Positions 47,601-59,265 are shown, counted from the first letter of the stretch. The stretch: 64,000 nucleotides of DNA from Sceloporus undulatus (GCF_019175285.1 NC_056527.1:108703129-108767128); one strand, 5' to 3'. Program-made: numbers and translations. Notes: a model not told the origin generated them from the sequence alone.

Positions 47601-50600
47601 TTGATTAGCTTTTTATTGGCATCCTCTGGTTTTAATTCCATTTATATTGTTGAAGCACTTATTGCTCTCCTGTCTTAAATTATTTAAAACTGAACTTACT
47701 GGAGAGATTTGGTAAGACCTCACCTGGAATACTGTGTCTAGTTCTGGGCCCCACAATTCAAAAAGGATGTTGAGACACTGGAGCATGTCCAGAGAGCAAC
47801 TCAAATGGTGAAAGGTCTGGAAACCCAATGAGCAGCGTCTTAGGGAGCTGGGTACATTTAGCCTGGAGAAGAGGTAGTTAAGAAGTGGCATGATAGCCAT
47901 GTTTAAATATACAAAAGGGTGCTATATTGAAGGTGGAGCACACTTGTTTTCTGCTGCTCCAGAGGCTAGGACCTGGAGCAGTGGCTTGAAACTACAGGAA
48001 AAGAAAGATTGTCCTAAACATTAGGGATAACTTCTTGATAATAAGAGCTGTTCAACAGAGGAATATGATGCCTTGGAGAGTGGAGTCTCCTTTGGAGCTT
48101 TTAAAGAGGCTGGATGGCCATCAGGAATGTTTAACTGTGTCTTCCTTCATGGTGGAGATTTGGAATGGATTTCCCTTGGGGTCTCTTCCCATTCTGTGAT
48201 TTTATGAGATATTTGGCTATTTTTAGGTAATTCCTAGAAATGAAAGCACACACACACACCTTAAAAAAGGAGAGGGCAAGATATAAAATCAGTTGTGTAA
48301 GGAGACATTGGCCTGTTACAGACTGCCAAAATAAAGCTGCTTTGGGTCTCTTTGGAGGTATGCTATTTAAATGATGCATGGGTCCTAAGAGTCCGGAGGT
48401 CGTGCCAAAGCTACACTCCATTCCTAAGCACCGGAGTGCAGCTTTGGTGCAGCTTCCAGATTCTTAGGATGCATGCATCATTTAAATAGCATACCTCCAA
48501 AGAGACCCGAAGCAGCTTTATTTTGGCAGTCTGTAACAGGCCATTGTATACTATGTTTCTCTATAAATCCTTTCTGTTTGGCTAGATTTTAAAGCTTTGC
48601 TAATAGGATGGTCTAACTGCTATGATACCTTTTTCTTCACTGCAAGTTAAGACTATTCCTTAATGGGTGTTTTTTGTTTGTTTGTTTTTTACAAGTCCTG
48701 TAGTGCCTTAGGTAACTCCACTGCAAGGAACAGTGATGAAAATTAAGGACACGTTGAATAACCAATTTATCCTGCTTCTTAATTCCTTGGATAACTTTTT
48801 CTTCCCCATCCCACTAGAGAGCTTCAGACTGGAGCCCTTGGATCTTGGTGGTCCAGCCATCCAGCTGGCTTTTGATGGAGGGAGCGAGACAGTCCCAGTG
48901 AAGCTGGTGCCTGCCATTAAGGGGGCCTTCATACTTTCCAACCAGTGGGTAAGAGAGGACCTTACCCACCTTTCTGACTGGTGGGATGGAGACCTGTCCA
49001 ATGAAAAGAGCAGCTTCCTCCGGAAAGCAGCAGTGGTTCGGGAAGTTGGGCCGGAGCTGGTTGCCAAGGAAGGATTTTGGAGGTAAGCAAACAGTCTAGT
49101 TGGCCAGACAGAACACAGAGATGGTCATGTAACAACAGTAAAATCAACCTTACGCATATTCAGAATCTGTCAATGATTTCAGAATCCAAAACTGATCATC
49201 TGAATTGGACCATCTCCTGAATTTTACTTCTGAAATTTAAAAGGGATTATATTACAAAATAGGCTTTTAATATTTTTAAGACAAGAAATGTTAGGTTTGT
49301 TATTTTCACATTCAAAAACCTTGCTTTTAATAGTTGTTTATGGAAACATGTAGTGCTTGAACCACATGCAGTGTGGTTCCTAACCAGATCATTTTAAAGC
49401 AGTGGTTCCAACCTTGGATCCTCCATTTCTTTTGAACTTCAGATCCCAGAAGCCACAGCCAACTTGGCCAACAGACAGGAATAATGGGAGCTGAAGTCCA
49501 AGACATCTGGAGGACCAAAGGTAGGGAACCACTGCTTTAAAGTACCCACAAAAGCAGCCATCCAGTGTAGCACTCTATAGACCACAGGCATCTCATCATC
49601 CCCAGCCACCAGCACCAGCATGGGGTGTGGGGAGTTAGGGTTCAGGACTCACAATTTCCTTTTGTCTCTCAATATAAAAACGTGACTTTAGGCTACAGTC
49701 TCTTACACATTTACCTGGAAGTTAGCCCTACTGAAAATACTGGGATTTACCTTCATATTTATAGATGTGCTGTTAATTCCTAATAAAGTAACTGCTTTGT
49801 AGGTATTACTGTAAATGTCATGTTTTTACAATCTCTGCCTGGTGGTAGGCTCTCTTTTAGCCATGCGGAGATGATGATTCTTGAGGATGTCGATGCGGAT
49901 GGGGGTCAGAGACAGGCAGCTCTAAAGCTGCTGAAGTTTGTCAACAGGACAAGATGGATGCCAGAGTATGGAAGCATCTTGACTTCCTACCATCTCAAGG
50001 TGAGCATGCTGAGCAAACATACTACTAAGAGTCCTGGCACTGATCAAAGCAAATAATAATACAGTACACCATCATTTCAAAAGATAAGATTTACCCATTA
50101 TTTCAGATGATAAAGCAGGAGTGGTGTTTACTGATCTGGTTGTAGGTGTCTCTAGGTTATCTCTGTTTTTAGAAAATATTTTATACATATTTTAGCTGCG
50201 CCATAGTTACAGAAAGCATTAGCTGAAAGATGCTAAAAAGTCTTCCTCCACTTTTCATTGTAAAGCAATCTTCCCACAAGATTCCCTATATGATTGCCTC
50301 TGCTTCTCCCCATTTTTCTTCTCTCCTCCTACGATGTTGCCATGGTATGGCCTATGGAGACAACGCTCAGAGACAGATTTGGCCCAGAAGTCATCAGTCC
50401 CTGACTCCATAATAATCATCTTCTCAACACACTCTGCAAGTGGCTGTAGTATTTGAAAAGTGACCTCTTCCTTTCCCCCAACCTCCTTTTGACCTACACC
50501 AAAGCACACCCAGACTGTCCACAGCCTGGAAATTGTGAGGTCTGGACTGCAATGAATTACTGTCAAATCTGGCTACTATTTCCCTCTTCTCCTGCAGACT

Positions 50601-51017
50601 ATTTTGCTGTGGTGCTGCGAAATCTATCCTCAGAAGGCACAGTGGGAGACAATTCTGTCCTCAGTGCAGGCCCTCCTAAGGCTCCTAATCCATACCCTCA
50701 CCAAGAGGAACCTCCCTCACTACTTCCTAGCATCTGTCAACCTCTACAGCAGACACTACAAATCCAACAATACCATCTACAGGCCTTTAGGCCTGGATGC
50801 CCTCCGCCATGAGGCTGAAGTGATGCTGGCTGACACTGTGCGATACCTGATCCCAGACTGTGAACCACAGCATGATGGCACTTATGAAGAAACAATGTCA
50901 GCTCTTGGGGAGTTTAAAGAAGACCATAAGGAAGATCTGAAGGAACTGAAAAGGATGGAGGATGAACATATGTACGAGAGTGTGGAAATAGCCGAGGCAG
51001 TAGCGGCCAAGTCCTAG
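43975..51017 (+). CDS. Mab21/cGAS-like nucleotidyltransferase-fold protein, seven exons
   Basis: Exons 43975-44481, 46012-46093, 46516-46539 (24 bases), 47248-47310, 48818-49082, 49849-49999 and 50598-51017 splice in phase to 503 residues. The core matches the Mab21 domain shared by cGAS, cGAS-like receptors and MAB21L proteins: VGSYCEG with G66-S67, then NDLDFLLPV supplying acids D82 and D84, FWRLSFSHAE (cGAS WRLSFSH), ILTSYHLKTILLWCCEIYP (cGAS SSYHVKT), and HYFLASVNLYS (cGAS NYFIPEFNLFS). Where cGAS has SVDITLA with catalytic D319, this protein reads PVKLVPA, so K254 replaces the third metal ligand. The cysteine zinc thumb of cGAS is absent: no Cys lies between the SFSHAE and LKLLKFVN blocks. 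No long basic DNA-binding N-terminus is present. The last 50 residues are a highly charged, probably helical tail (KEDHKEDLKELKRMEDEH). It may be a pseudo-enzyme sensor or scaffold, or use other metal ligands. The exact orthologue is unknown to me. Confidence 0.9.
44650..44695 (+). repeat. ATT trinucleotide repeat
   Basis: About 14 units in intron 1 of the cGAS-like gene, next to a reverse LINE-type tail. Confidence 0.95.
45240..45340 (+). mobile_element. LINE 3' tail
   Basis: GTGAGCCGCCTTGGGTCTCA then GGGAGAAAGCAAGATAAAAA. Confidence 0.6.
45345..45492. mobile_element. Palindromic MITE, partial
   Basis: Right arm complete (AGCAGTTAAAGTGGTGTCCA, CTATTTCTGCAGTGCA). Confidence 0.7.
45495..45628. 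mobile_element. Palindromic MITE (GGACTTCAG family)
   Basis: CAAACTTTGGTCCAGGTATT opposite ACATCTGGAGGACCAAAATT. Confidence 0.8.
46555..46900. mobile_element. Tigger-like element, diverged
   Basis: GAGTTGGCCCTCTGCATTTG at the left and GCGAATGTGGAGGGACCACT at the right are inverted ends; about 345 bases. Confidence 0.6.
46950..47168 (-). mobile_element. Sauria-like SINE
   Basis: TTGTTGTTGTTGCGTGCCTT to CAAACCACTACACCACACTC, 80 bases before exon 4 of the cGAS-like gene. Confidence 0.85.
47690..48205 (+). mobile_element. CR1 LINE 3' fragment
   Basis: GTAAGACCTCACCTGGAATA, AAAAGGATGTTGAGACACTG, GAGCAACTCAAATGGTGAAA and the 3' end TTCCCATTCTGTGATTTTAT. Broken. Confidence 0.9.
48311..48541. mobile_element. 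Near-perfect palindromic MITE with 5-bp flanking repeat
   Basis: Arms of about 100 bases beginning GCCTGTTACAGACTGCCAAA pair almost throughout, around a short centre. CATTG flanks both sides (48306-48310, 48542-48546). In an intron of the cGAS-like gene. Confidence 0.9.
49390..49545. mobile_element. Palindromic MITE (GGACTTCAG family)
   Basis: TTTAAAGCAGTGGTTCCAAC at the left is complemented by GAACCACTGCTTTAAAG at the right: unusually well-kept ends. Confidence 0.85.
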
Positions 51018-51880
51018 GGGAAGAAATGTAGATTCACATGAGCACTGTTGTCCCCCAAAACATACAATGGGCCATTCTGCCACCGCTTTCTCACCGTTTC
51101 AATTTTTTAGTTCTCAGTGAAAAGAAGATTCCAGTACTTACAAGTCCAAGGATCAAAGCTTGAAATTGTGTGGACTATGTCTGAAGGGCTTCAAGTAAGA
51201 ATATTCCTCTGAACAGCTCCTATTTGTTCCTTGTTGCTATCAAACTCATATGAGAGGCTCCCTATGAGAGTCATGGTGACATGGAGTTACAGCAACCAGT
51301 ATTAACACTTCCACCATCCCCAGCCAGACCAGAGAGACCTGGAGATGAGTCTCCACTTAGCCAAAAAGTTCACTTTTACCCGTCACTGTCCCTCAGCCTC
51401 CTGTCAACAGGAGTTGTGTGGGGATAAGAATGGAGCTGTGTATTCTGCCTTTTAGCCTTTTGAAGGATAGGATAGAGATGTAACATAAATGGGATAAAGG
51501 TGTAATCACATTATCATTTTCTCAGTATAAAAAAATTCAATAGTTTTAATGTTCCTAATTTGAATGTTTTACAAATTATTTTCTGTGATAAACATGTATT
51601 CTAATGGTGGAACTAAAGGTTTCTGGTTCTCTTCAATGACACCATAACCATTACTCTCCCAGAATCCCTCCTCCCACAACAATATGGCCTTGGTAACCTC
51701 TCCAAACCCGTACCATAATTATAAATCCATGCTGTTCACTCCCAAGCAAGCATACTCAGGGGTATAATTTCAGGGTGTATTTCTCCCTATTTGAACCAGC
51801 GAAGGGGCTGTTCAGTCATCCCCAGAGACTGCTCACAAGGTGGCCTGTTTTACACAGGTACTTTTTATCCGAAACCAAAT
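51018..51880. other. Convergent 3' region of the cGAS-like gene and THOC6
   Basis: 3'UTR of the cGAS-like gene of unknown length; no canonical AATAAA was found for it. No repeat recognised. Confidence 0.4.
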
Positions 51881-51882
51881 TA

Positions 51883-51888
51883 TTTATT
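51883..51888 (-). terminator. Poly(A) signal of THOC6
   Basis: TTTATT on the plus strand, AATAAA in the sense of THOC6, about 50 bases past its stop codon. It separates the two convergent 3' ends. Confidence 0.65.
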
Positions 51889-51936
51889 TAAAAAAAAAAT
51901 ACACAATTGTCTACAAACGAGAAAGAAGAGCGAGCA

Positions 51937-54900
51937 CTAGGTGAAAACAAGGGAAAAGGCCCGGTAACCAAAGTTGGTGAAGACGTCAATGCAATGGCTA
52001 CTTCCAGCTGCAGTCAAGACCTGGAGATGCAGAGAAAGGGGAGAGACTGGTCAATGTTGAGTGGCGTTGAAGATTGTTGAATCCCATCCACTGCCCCACT
52101 CATTCTTCTCATTTTCTACATCAATCTCACTTTAAATCCCAACTCTGGTCTTTTTGTCTTGTTTTAGAAAATGATCATTCCAGAAACAACACCAAGAATA
52201 AAAAATAAATCCAGACTCTGGTTTTCTTCAAATCAAATCAAAAACCCTAGTTCACAACTATGGCATATTTTCCACCCAAAGTGGAAAATAGTCTCCCATC
52301 CCATTTAGTTATTTTTATTTGATTTATAACCTGTTTTCTTCCCAAATGGGACTCATTTACCTTCAATAGCTCCACTGTTATCCTAGGTCTCATCTTGTAC
52401 AATCTGAGGACCCGCCCACTAATAGGTCAAATCCTACTACCACTGCAGAATTCCACTCACCTAAATTCACAGATACCTGCTCCTTTTTACAGGGCTCCAT
52501 GCCTGCAATCCTGTATAAGTCAGTGTGGCACAGTAGTTCCACATGCAAACCTATGCTAGGTTGAACCATATACGACACCCCTAGATATTCCACACAGCCT
52601 CTGAAGCCTCTCTCCCCCAGCATGGCCACTCTTACCTACAGCATAGGAGTAGGCAGAATTGGAGAAGGGTCTGGTTATATTCCTACATCTATATAAGAAA
52701 TTATTACAACAGCACTGAGACTTCTGGAGGAACCCAGCAGATCTCAGCATTGATGTAATCATTTCTCTTCTGCCTAAGGGGACAGAGCCAAATATGTCTC
52801 TAATCCTGCCTATGCCCCATGAGGCAGGGAAAGGGCATGCAAGGCAGGGGGTTTCAGAGGCTGTATGGCAAGCCTAAGGGAGAGGCACTTTGGGCACTTC
52901 AGAGGGAGGAAAGGAATACCAACCCTCTGCTGCCCCACAAATGGACATACATACACATAAGTACATATGCCACTAACAGGATGCCAGTCAATGCCCACTT
53001 CCCATATACTGCTCCTAATCCATGAGGTACCTTGTGCTCAGGTGACTGTTCATTGATGGAAAGAGAATGGACACAACGTGGAATGCAAGGGATTTGGGCT
53101 TTCACTTCCCCGCTGATCTGTAAATGGTTGATAGTTGGGCTGTGGCCAGCAGAGAGAATCTATGGGAGACAGGATTGGGTGGGAGAAATACACTTAGTGC
53201 AAGAGATGGATGAGAAATGAGGCTGTTAAAAGTCAATTCCAAGCATGGAGGAGGTGGAAAAGTGGGAAAGAAATTAAGGATTATATTGGAAAAGCTACAC
53301 TTTGGACTACCCAGAATTCCCCAAGCAGCATGGCCAGTTGTAGTTCAAAAAAGTAACTTTTCAGACAGCAAAAGTGGGGTGGAGGAAAACTGCTGTATGG
53401 CCCTTGAAAACTGCTAAGAGGTAGGAATAATGCAGGAATCAAAAGAAAAGAAAAACAGCAAAGGAGGAGGCCAAAAAGAAAAAAGAAGGGGGATGCTGTG
53501 GCTCTCTATTCCAGAGGCAAGACTTACCAGGTCCTGGTAGAACATAACTTGCTGCTGGCACTGAGGCAAGGGAAATACCGTAGTAGGTGTGACTGACCGC
53601 AAGTGCCACAGCGTGAGCGCTGGACCCCCACCACACACCTATGGGAAGAGAAACATGAATACTAAAGGGAACCCAAAACCTGCTGAAGATACACACTGTC
53701 AGTTCTTTAGCTTACTCTACAATACTTAAGAAAAAACAAAGACTCTCAAAAATTCCACACCAGAAAAAGTAGACAGGACAGGGTATTCCAAAGGAGGAGG
53801 TATGAGGTTGGTGAGACGGGGGTCTCAAGCCCAGTCCATGAACACCTAAGATGACTGCACTCTAGCTCAGTGCATCTTGGGATATCTAGCAATTCTCTTT
53901 CATCAGCAGAAAGTTAACACACTTACCATCCAGTCAGAGTCTGTTGCTAGACAACGGATCCACTTCCCATTTTGCGGCCGGTTGCATTCCTAAGGGAGTT
54001 GAGATGAACATTAAGGGAAGATGCCTGAAGGAAATTTGTTTTCTGACTGGTTAAGTAGTAGTGTCAGGCCCATCACATGTAGACTGATTGGAAATGAGTA
54101 ATGCTTCATTTTCCCAAAGGTATACGTTGTTTCAGTAAAATGCAAACTTACATATGTGAAGTGATTAGTGCATGTCTCCAGTTTTGATTAATTGTAAGCT
54201 CTTTTTATTCTCTGCTATGAGCAGTGATTTAATGTTAAGAGTCTATTTCATTAATAATTGAAAAGACTAAAGCAGATGGACAGGCACAGAATTAATAAAT
54301 ATTGAGGAACAGGAAATCTGTATTCTTTTGAGTTGCAAGGACATAGGAGAAAATACCCATACCTCATGTTTGTGCACTTCAATGGACTGAACTTGACTTC
54401 CAGTACGTAAATCTGAAAAAACAAAAATAATTTTAAGATATCCCCTACCAATTGATTCACTCCAGGCAGATATCAATGGACAAAACCAGCCCTTTCGTTC
54501 CAACTGAATACTGTAGTCAGTTCTTTCCATCATCCCAGTCCCAGCATATGAACCAAAGGAAATTAAGGATAATATTGTAAAGCGATTAAAAGTTTACTAA
54601 AAATGAATTGTGAGATCTGTTACATTTGTTTGTTCCAAACCATACTGGGAGCAGCCTCCAAATACATTCAGATTTTTAGAATAAATATCCCTCTTCTCAA
54701 GAAATTTCAGATCATCTTGTCTGGGTGTGTGAGTGTGTACATGACTTCATGTCATCTGTCAATTTATGGTGACACCAAGAATTTTACAGAGTAGGCAAGG
54801 ACTACTCAAAGATGATTTTGCCAGTTCCTTCCTACAATGAAGTAACATTATTCCTAAAAATTAAAATTAGTATATGTAAATGTATTGGCAAATATGGTGA

Positions 54901-57900
54901 ATGACTGATTAATAATGGAGAATGAGAGATCAAATAAAAGGCTCACCCCATCTATATCTTCCTAATTCATGCAAGTTCAAACCGGCAGTTTTTTCAGAAT
55001 TAGAATCCTCAACTCCCAGAATTCCCCATAGCCATCATGGTCAACGATAATACACACACACACACACACACACACAGGGGCCATCACTGACAAGGTTCTG
55101 CGAGCTGCCTTGGGTCCCTTTGGAGAAAGGCAGCATATAAATGAAATAAATAAAATAAGGTTCTGCCTAGATAGAATCTACATTTTCCACAAGTACTCTC
55201 CAGGAACTTGCAGAACAGCATCCGCAGCTGATAGTTGGGGGCCCATACTAGAAGATAAATATCTCAAGATATAAAAGCAGATAGCCAAGAGTCTGGAAGA
55301 AGACTGAGAAGAAACACCAGACCACAGATGCTTACCCCAGAGGCGGACAGTGCCATCCTCGCTTCCTGACAAGCACTCTCTGAGCTGCTCCCGAAGGGCC
55401 AGACAATGGATATAATCAGTGTGGCCCTGAAATTCATGCTGTGAGCAAGACAGAGCAAATTGAATTAAAATTCACTATGACAGCAGTGGACAAGTCAAAT
55501 AAATAGCTAATGAAGCTAGCACTGTGGCTTCAAAAAACAGAACCAGATGGAGGTGAAGTTGTACTACAAATCCTGTAATTCCCAGATACCGAGTACTCAT
55601 TGAGGAAGATGGCAGTTGTAACACAGCCTATCTGGAGGATGCCTGGTTGAATTGTTATATTATAATCTATATCACTGACATAAGAATCCTGAGAAAGAAG
55701 GGGGGTTAATATAAATCTTTAGTTTACGAATATGGGAGAAGGCTAAATGGACAACACTAAAAACAAATTATTAAGCAAGTTGAAAAAGTTGACAGACTAG
55801 ATATATTTATCCACTATGAAAACCATTCAAGTATGATAAAGAGTGCATCTACACTGTAGAAATAATATAGTTTGACATTACTTTAACTGTCATGGCTCCA
55901 TCTTACAGAATCCTGGGATCTGTAGGCATCAGCACTCTTTGTAGAGAAGGCTAAAGACCCTGTAAAACTACAAATCCCAGGATTTCACAGCATAGAACTA
56001 CAGCACTTAAAGTGGTATCAAACTGCATTATTTCTACTATGCAGATGCACCCTTACTAACAAGAGATTAGACAAGTTGTTGGGTTGCACAAACCCTAGGC
56101 AACATCATCCATCTTCCTGACACCTTGTCCATCCCGCACCCCAAGCACTCACAGTAAAGGCTCCAGATTCTAGATCCATCATGTGAATAGAACAATCTCC
56201 ACCGGCCATTAGAAGACTATTATCCTGCAGAAGGAAAACAGCTGTGAATGTGAGGCAGTTGAATAAGCCATGCTGGAACCTTCCCAAACTGTACTGTGGT
56301 TTACCTTGAGGTTCAGTTGAAGGCTGTTGATTTCTGGCACCTCTAGGCTGCTCCTGAAGAGAAAAGAATGAGAAAAATATTGCATCTGGATGTGTGTATA
56401 AAAGAGAAGAAAAAAAGACAGGGAGGAAAATTGAAGGGGAGAAGTGAGTTATACCCATAAGGCGGCCTTTTACTCCAAGCTTCTTTGCAACCCTAAGACA
56501 GAAAGTCGACAGATGTTAAGAACAACAGCAGAGATCAAGAGAAACATAATGAGGTGGATGACAAGAAACCCCTCCTTACCTTCTTCACGATTTCACTCCA
56601 GTTCCAAGCCTTGACTTCACCATTGCCAGCACTTAACAGTTGCCGGTCTGTGGAAACCATGGCATAGATGGGACCATCATGGGCTACAGAAAAAAAGCAG
56701 CAGTGTTCAGGGTGGACTTAGCATAACTGCCTAAGAAGACCCATAGAATAATCTCATTTTACCACCCATGAGTTTTGATACTGTCTGATGCCAAACAGAG
56801 GCAGCAAGGTACTGTAGGGTAATTTAAGTTTTTTAAGGCTTCAACCTTTGTAAGGAAAACAAAAATATTTAAATGTCAAAAATGTCAAAACCAAGCCTGT
56901 TAGGGTCTAGCTTTAAAGCAGCAGAGAAGCAGAAATGTGCTCTGGTCAAACTTTGGCGCGTTACAGACCGCCCATTTGGGGCGGCCTGTAAGCGGCCCTT
57001 TCCCCGCTGTACTGGGGCCTCAGCTGCCACGACGGCAGCCTCTGAGGCCCCGATCCTCCGCTTTCCAGGCTGCGGGGAAGCGGCAAAAGGCCGCTTCCCT
57101 GTGGCCTCAAAAGGGGTGTCCTTGGGGCTTCAAGCCCCAAGGACACCCGGCGACAGCGGGGAGGAGGAGAAAGGGGCCACTCGGACCCTTTCTCCTCTGC
57201 GTCGCTGGCGTAGCCGTCTAAAGGCTGCGCCAGCAACGCAAACCTCAGAAAGAGCTCTGTTTCAGAGCTCCTTCTCGCACTGCGGAAAGGGCACTCTAGG
57301 CGCCCTCACGCGGTGCGATGATGTCACGTCCGCGCCACTTCGTTTGGAGGCAGCACATTCGTGACGTCGTAATGGCGGCCCCCATGTGGAACGGGCGCCG
57401 CCATTTTGTACGGACTGGGTCCGTACTAGGGTTAGGGGCGTCAGGGGACATACTAACCCTAGTATGTTCCCAGGACGTACTTTTATGCTTGTTTGTAACG
57501 GGCCTATGCTTTCCTAAGAACTGAGACTGACTCAAAAACAAGCAACATGTAACTTGTGGTCTAAAACAAAAGTTTACTAATGGCTTTAATCTATATATAC
57601 ATAAAACCTATATCCTAATCTAGCTAGTGGATAGTTGAAGTAAAAAAATCTTTATCTCACCATATTTCCAAAGAAAGTTGAGAGAGGAGGAAGATGGAAA
57701 ACATGCAGTTCAGTTGAAAATCTTGAGAATCTGTTAGTCCTAAGGGGGGAGTGACCTAAATCACATGGTTAGTTTGAATGAGAGAGGTGTTTATATGCAG
57801 GAAATCCCTATCTATCTAAGGAGGAGGATACAAAAATCTTCCAGAAGATACAAACTACTGTATCCACCTAGCTCTATGCTTCTCATCTTAGCTCTAAACT

Positions 57901-58408
57901 GTTAAAATTGGGGTTTTATGAAAAATGATGCCAACATCAACCACAATGAGTCCTCTAGGCATTTGTTCAACTACAGAACAACCTGACACCAGGCCTTGAT
58001 ATATGCTTTATGGGGGAATATGCTTTACAGTGCTATAAATGACAAACTGTGACAAATAAAGACGCAACAAGTTGGCATTAGAAGTCACAGTGCAACACTG
58101 GAGGTTCTGGAATTCAATTGACCACAGTTACCTGCAAAGGATACCACTGGCTTCTTGCTCTCTTCCTTGGCTTCTGAACTCAGTGCTGCTGATAGGCTGT
58201 ACAGAAAGGGAGAAACCATGAAATGTATGATCATTTGGATTTTAATGCCCCACTGTCAAAAACACACTTTGTCATAAGAAAGGCCTGATTACCTGAATAT
58301 GGCAATCTCTCCATAGTTGTTCCCGGCTGCTAAATACTTGCCACAAGGTGAGATGCTCTGGGAGTAGATGGTCATATGCAGGAGTTCAAGGGAGCGCTGA
58401 ATATCCAT
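51937..58408 (-). CDS. THOC6: THOC6, THO/TREX complex WD40 subunit, twelve exons seen
   Basis: Nuclear seven-bladed WD40 protein of the THO core of TREX, coupling transcription to mRNA export. Exons in transcript order: 58408-58293, 58196-58132, 56683-56580, 56492-56455, 56353-56305, 56224-56153, 55438-55336, 54412-54363, 53989-53927, 53638-53528, 53159-53031, 52020-51937. They join in phase to 327 residues (human 341). Landmarks match human THOC6: [21 protein letters not shown] at the start, [83 protein letters not shown] and ending [13 protein letters not shown]. The first ATG seen abuts a splice acceptor, so the human-like N-terminal 13 or so residues are probably on an unseen exon near the 61.4-61.8 kb promoter. 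The 1.4 kb intron 56684-58131 carries a large GC-rich transposon. The gene ends tail to tail with the cGAS-like gene. Confidence 0.96.
55051..55076 (+). repeat. AC dinucleotide repeat
   Basis: About 13 units, followed by a LINE-type tail (GCGAGCTGCCTTGGGTCCC) to 55160. Confidence 0.9.
55842..56055. mobile_element. Palindromic MITE
   Basis: GTGCATCTACACTGTAGAAA against TTATTTCTACTATGCAGATG, in a THOC6 intron. Same subfamily as 32548-32778. Confidence 0.85.
56955..57504. mobile_element. 550-bp GC-rich DNA transposon in THOC6 intron
   Basis: Sharp island of high GC in AT-rich intron. Ends GGCGCGTTACAGACCGCCC and TTTGTAACGGGCC are inverted. The open frames inside (e.g. 56873-57364) are GC shadows without a domain. 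Confidence 0.7.
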
Positions 58409-58436
58409 CTGGCGAAAGGTGAAAAGAGATGTCAAG

Positions 58437-58515
58437 TCTACAGTACCACCCTGAACATATCAGTCTTGCCTGGTTTTGGAAAGTGAACAGGATCAGATCT
58501 AGAGATCACCAGCAT
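58437..58515 (+). mobile_element. 5S-rRNA-derived SINE fragment
   Basis: CTACAGTACCACCCTGAACA, the 5S 5' end, then CTTGCCTGGTTTTGGAAAGT. Confidence 0.65.
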
Positions 58516-58671
58516 TAGAGTACTGATTTCAGAGATGAATAAATTACCAATTCCATCATTTCTTTCTTTTTTTAAAAAAAAGGTGCAGAACAAAACAATC
58601 ACAATCAGAAAAACAAAGGAAAGATGACATCCTTTGCTCTCCAGCCCATTCACAGGGACAGACTGAATCTC

Positions 58672-58822
58672 CCTTACCCAGAATTTCAAAATTTGAAATA
58701 TTCAAAAATCCAAAATTGTCCACATTGGTGGGTGAGATAGTGACACCTTTGATTTCTGATGGTTGTGTGCACACAAACTTTGTTTAAATTATTTTTAAAA
58801 TATTGTATAAAAATGTGTGTGT
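58672..58822 (+). mobile_element. Tigger-like element, left half
   Basis: CTGAATCTCCCTTACCCAGA to AAATATTGTATAAAA. The element resumes at about 60390. Confidence 0.7.
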
Positions 58823-58984
58823 TGACTGCCCTGGAGCCAGCCCCGGCCAGGGTGACCAGGCATCCTCCTTTTTCCAGGACATATTCTACATTTCAAGCTT
58901 CTTTCCAGGACAAATTTCAAAATGTATTCTATTTTGAACATGACTAAGCATGAATTTATTTTTCTATGAGTATTTTTAGCTTTT

Positions 58985-59265
58985 ATTTTGCTGTTGTTGT
59001 TATCTGCCTCCAAGCCAACCTCAACTCAAGGTGACCCTGTGGATGAGACACCTCCAAGAACCCCTATCTTTCACTTGTCTGCTTGGTTCCCGCAATCCCA
59101 TGTCTGTATCCCACCTGAGTCTTGTAATGTCCAACATTTTCTTGAATGTACTACGTTTTGGGGTGCCTTGTCCTCCTTTGCAGATATGGCATCTGGCCAT
59201 GACTCTTGGCAACCCTGTGGATCAGAAATCTCCAAGACTCCCTATCCTCCATTAATCTAGCCTGC
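58985..59265 (-). mobile_element. Bov-B (RTE) LINE 3' fragments
   Basis: Reverse translation reads REPSRQVKDRGSWRCLIHRV, the Bov-B ORF2 end. A second short piece (CAACCCTGTGGATCAGAAAT) follows. Confidence 0.65.

Noticed and set aside
52556-52762. Extra THOC6 exon between 52640 and 52700 with good splice borders
   Set aside because: Its frame does not join, and the expected sequence was found instead at 53159-53031 and 52020-51937.
56873-57364. 163-codon plus-strand open frame in the THOC6 intron
   Set aside because: Lies across the GC-rich transposon, starts in flanking sequence and shows no domain; high GC alone keeps the frame open.
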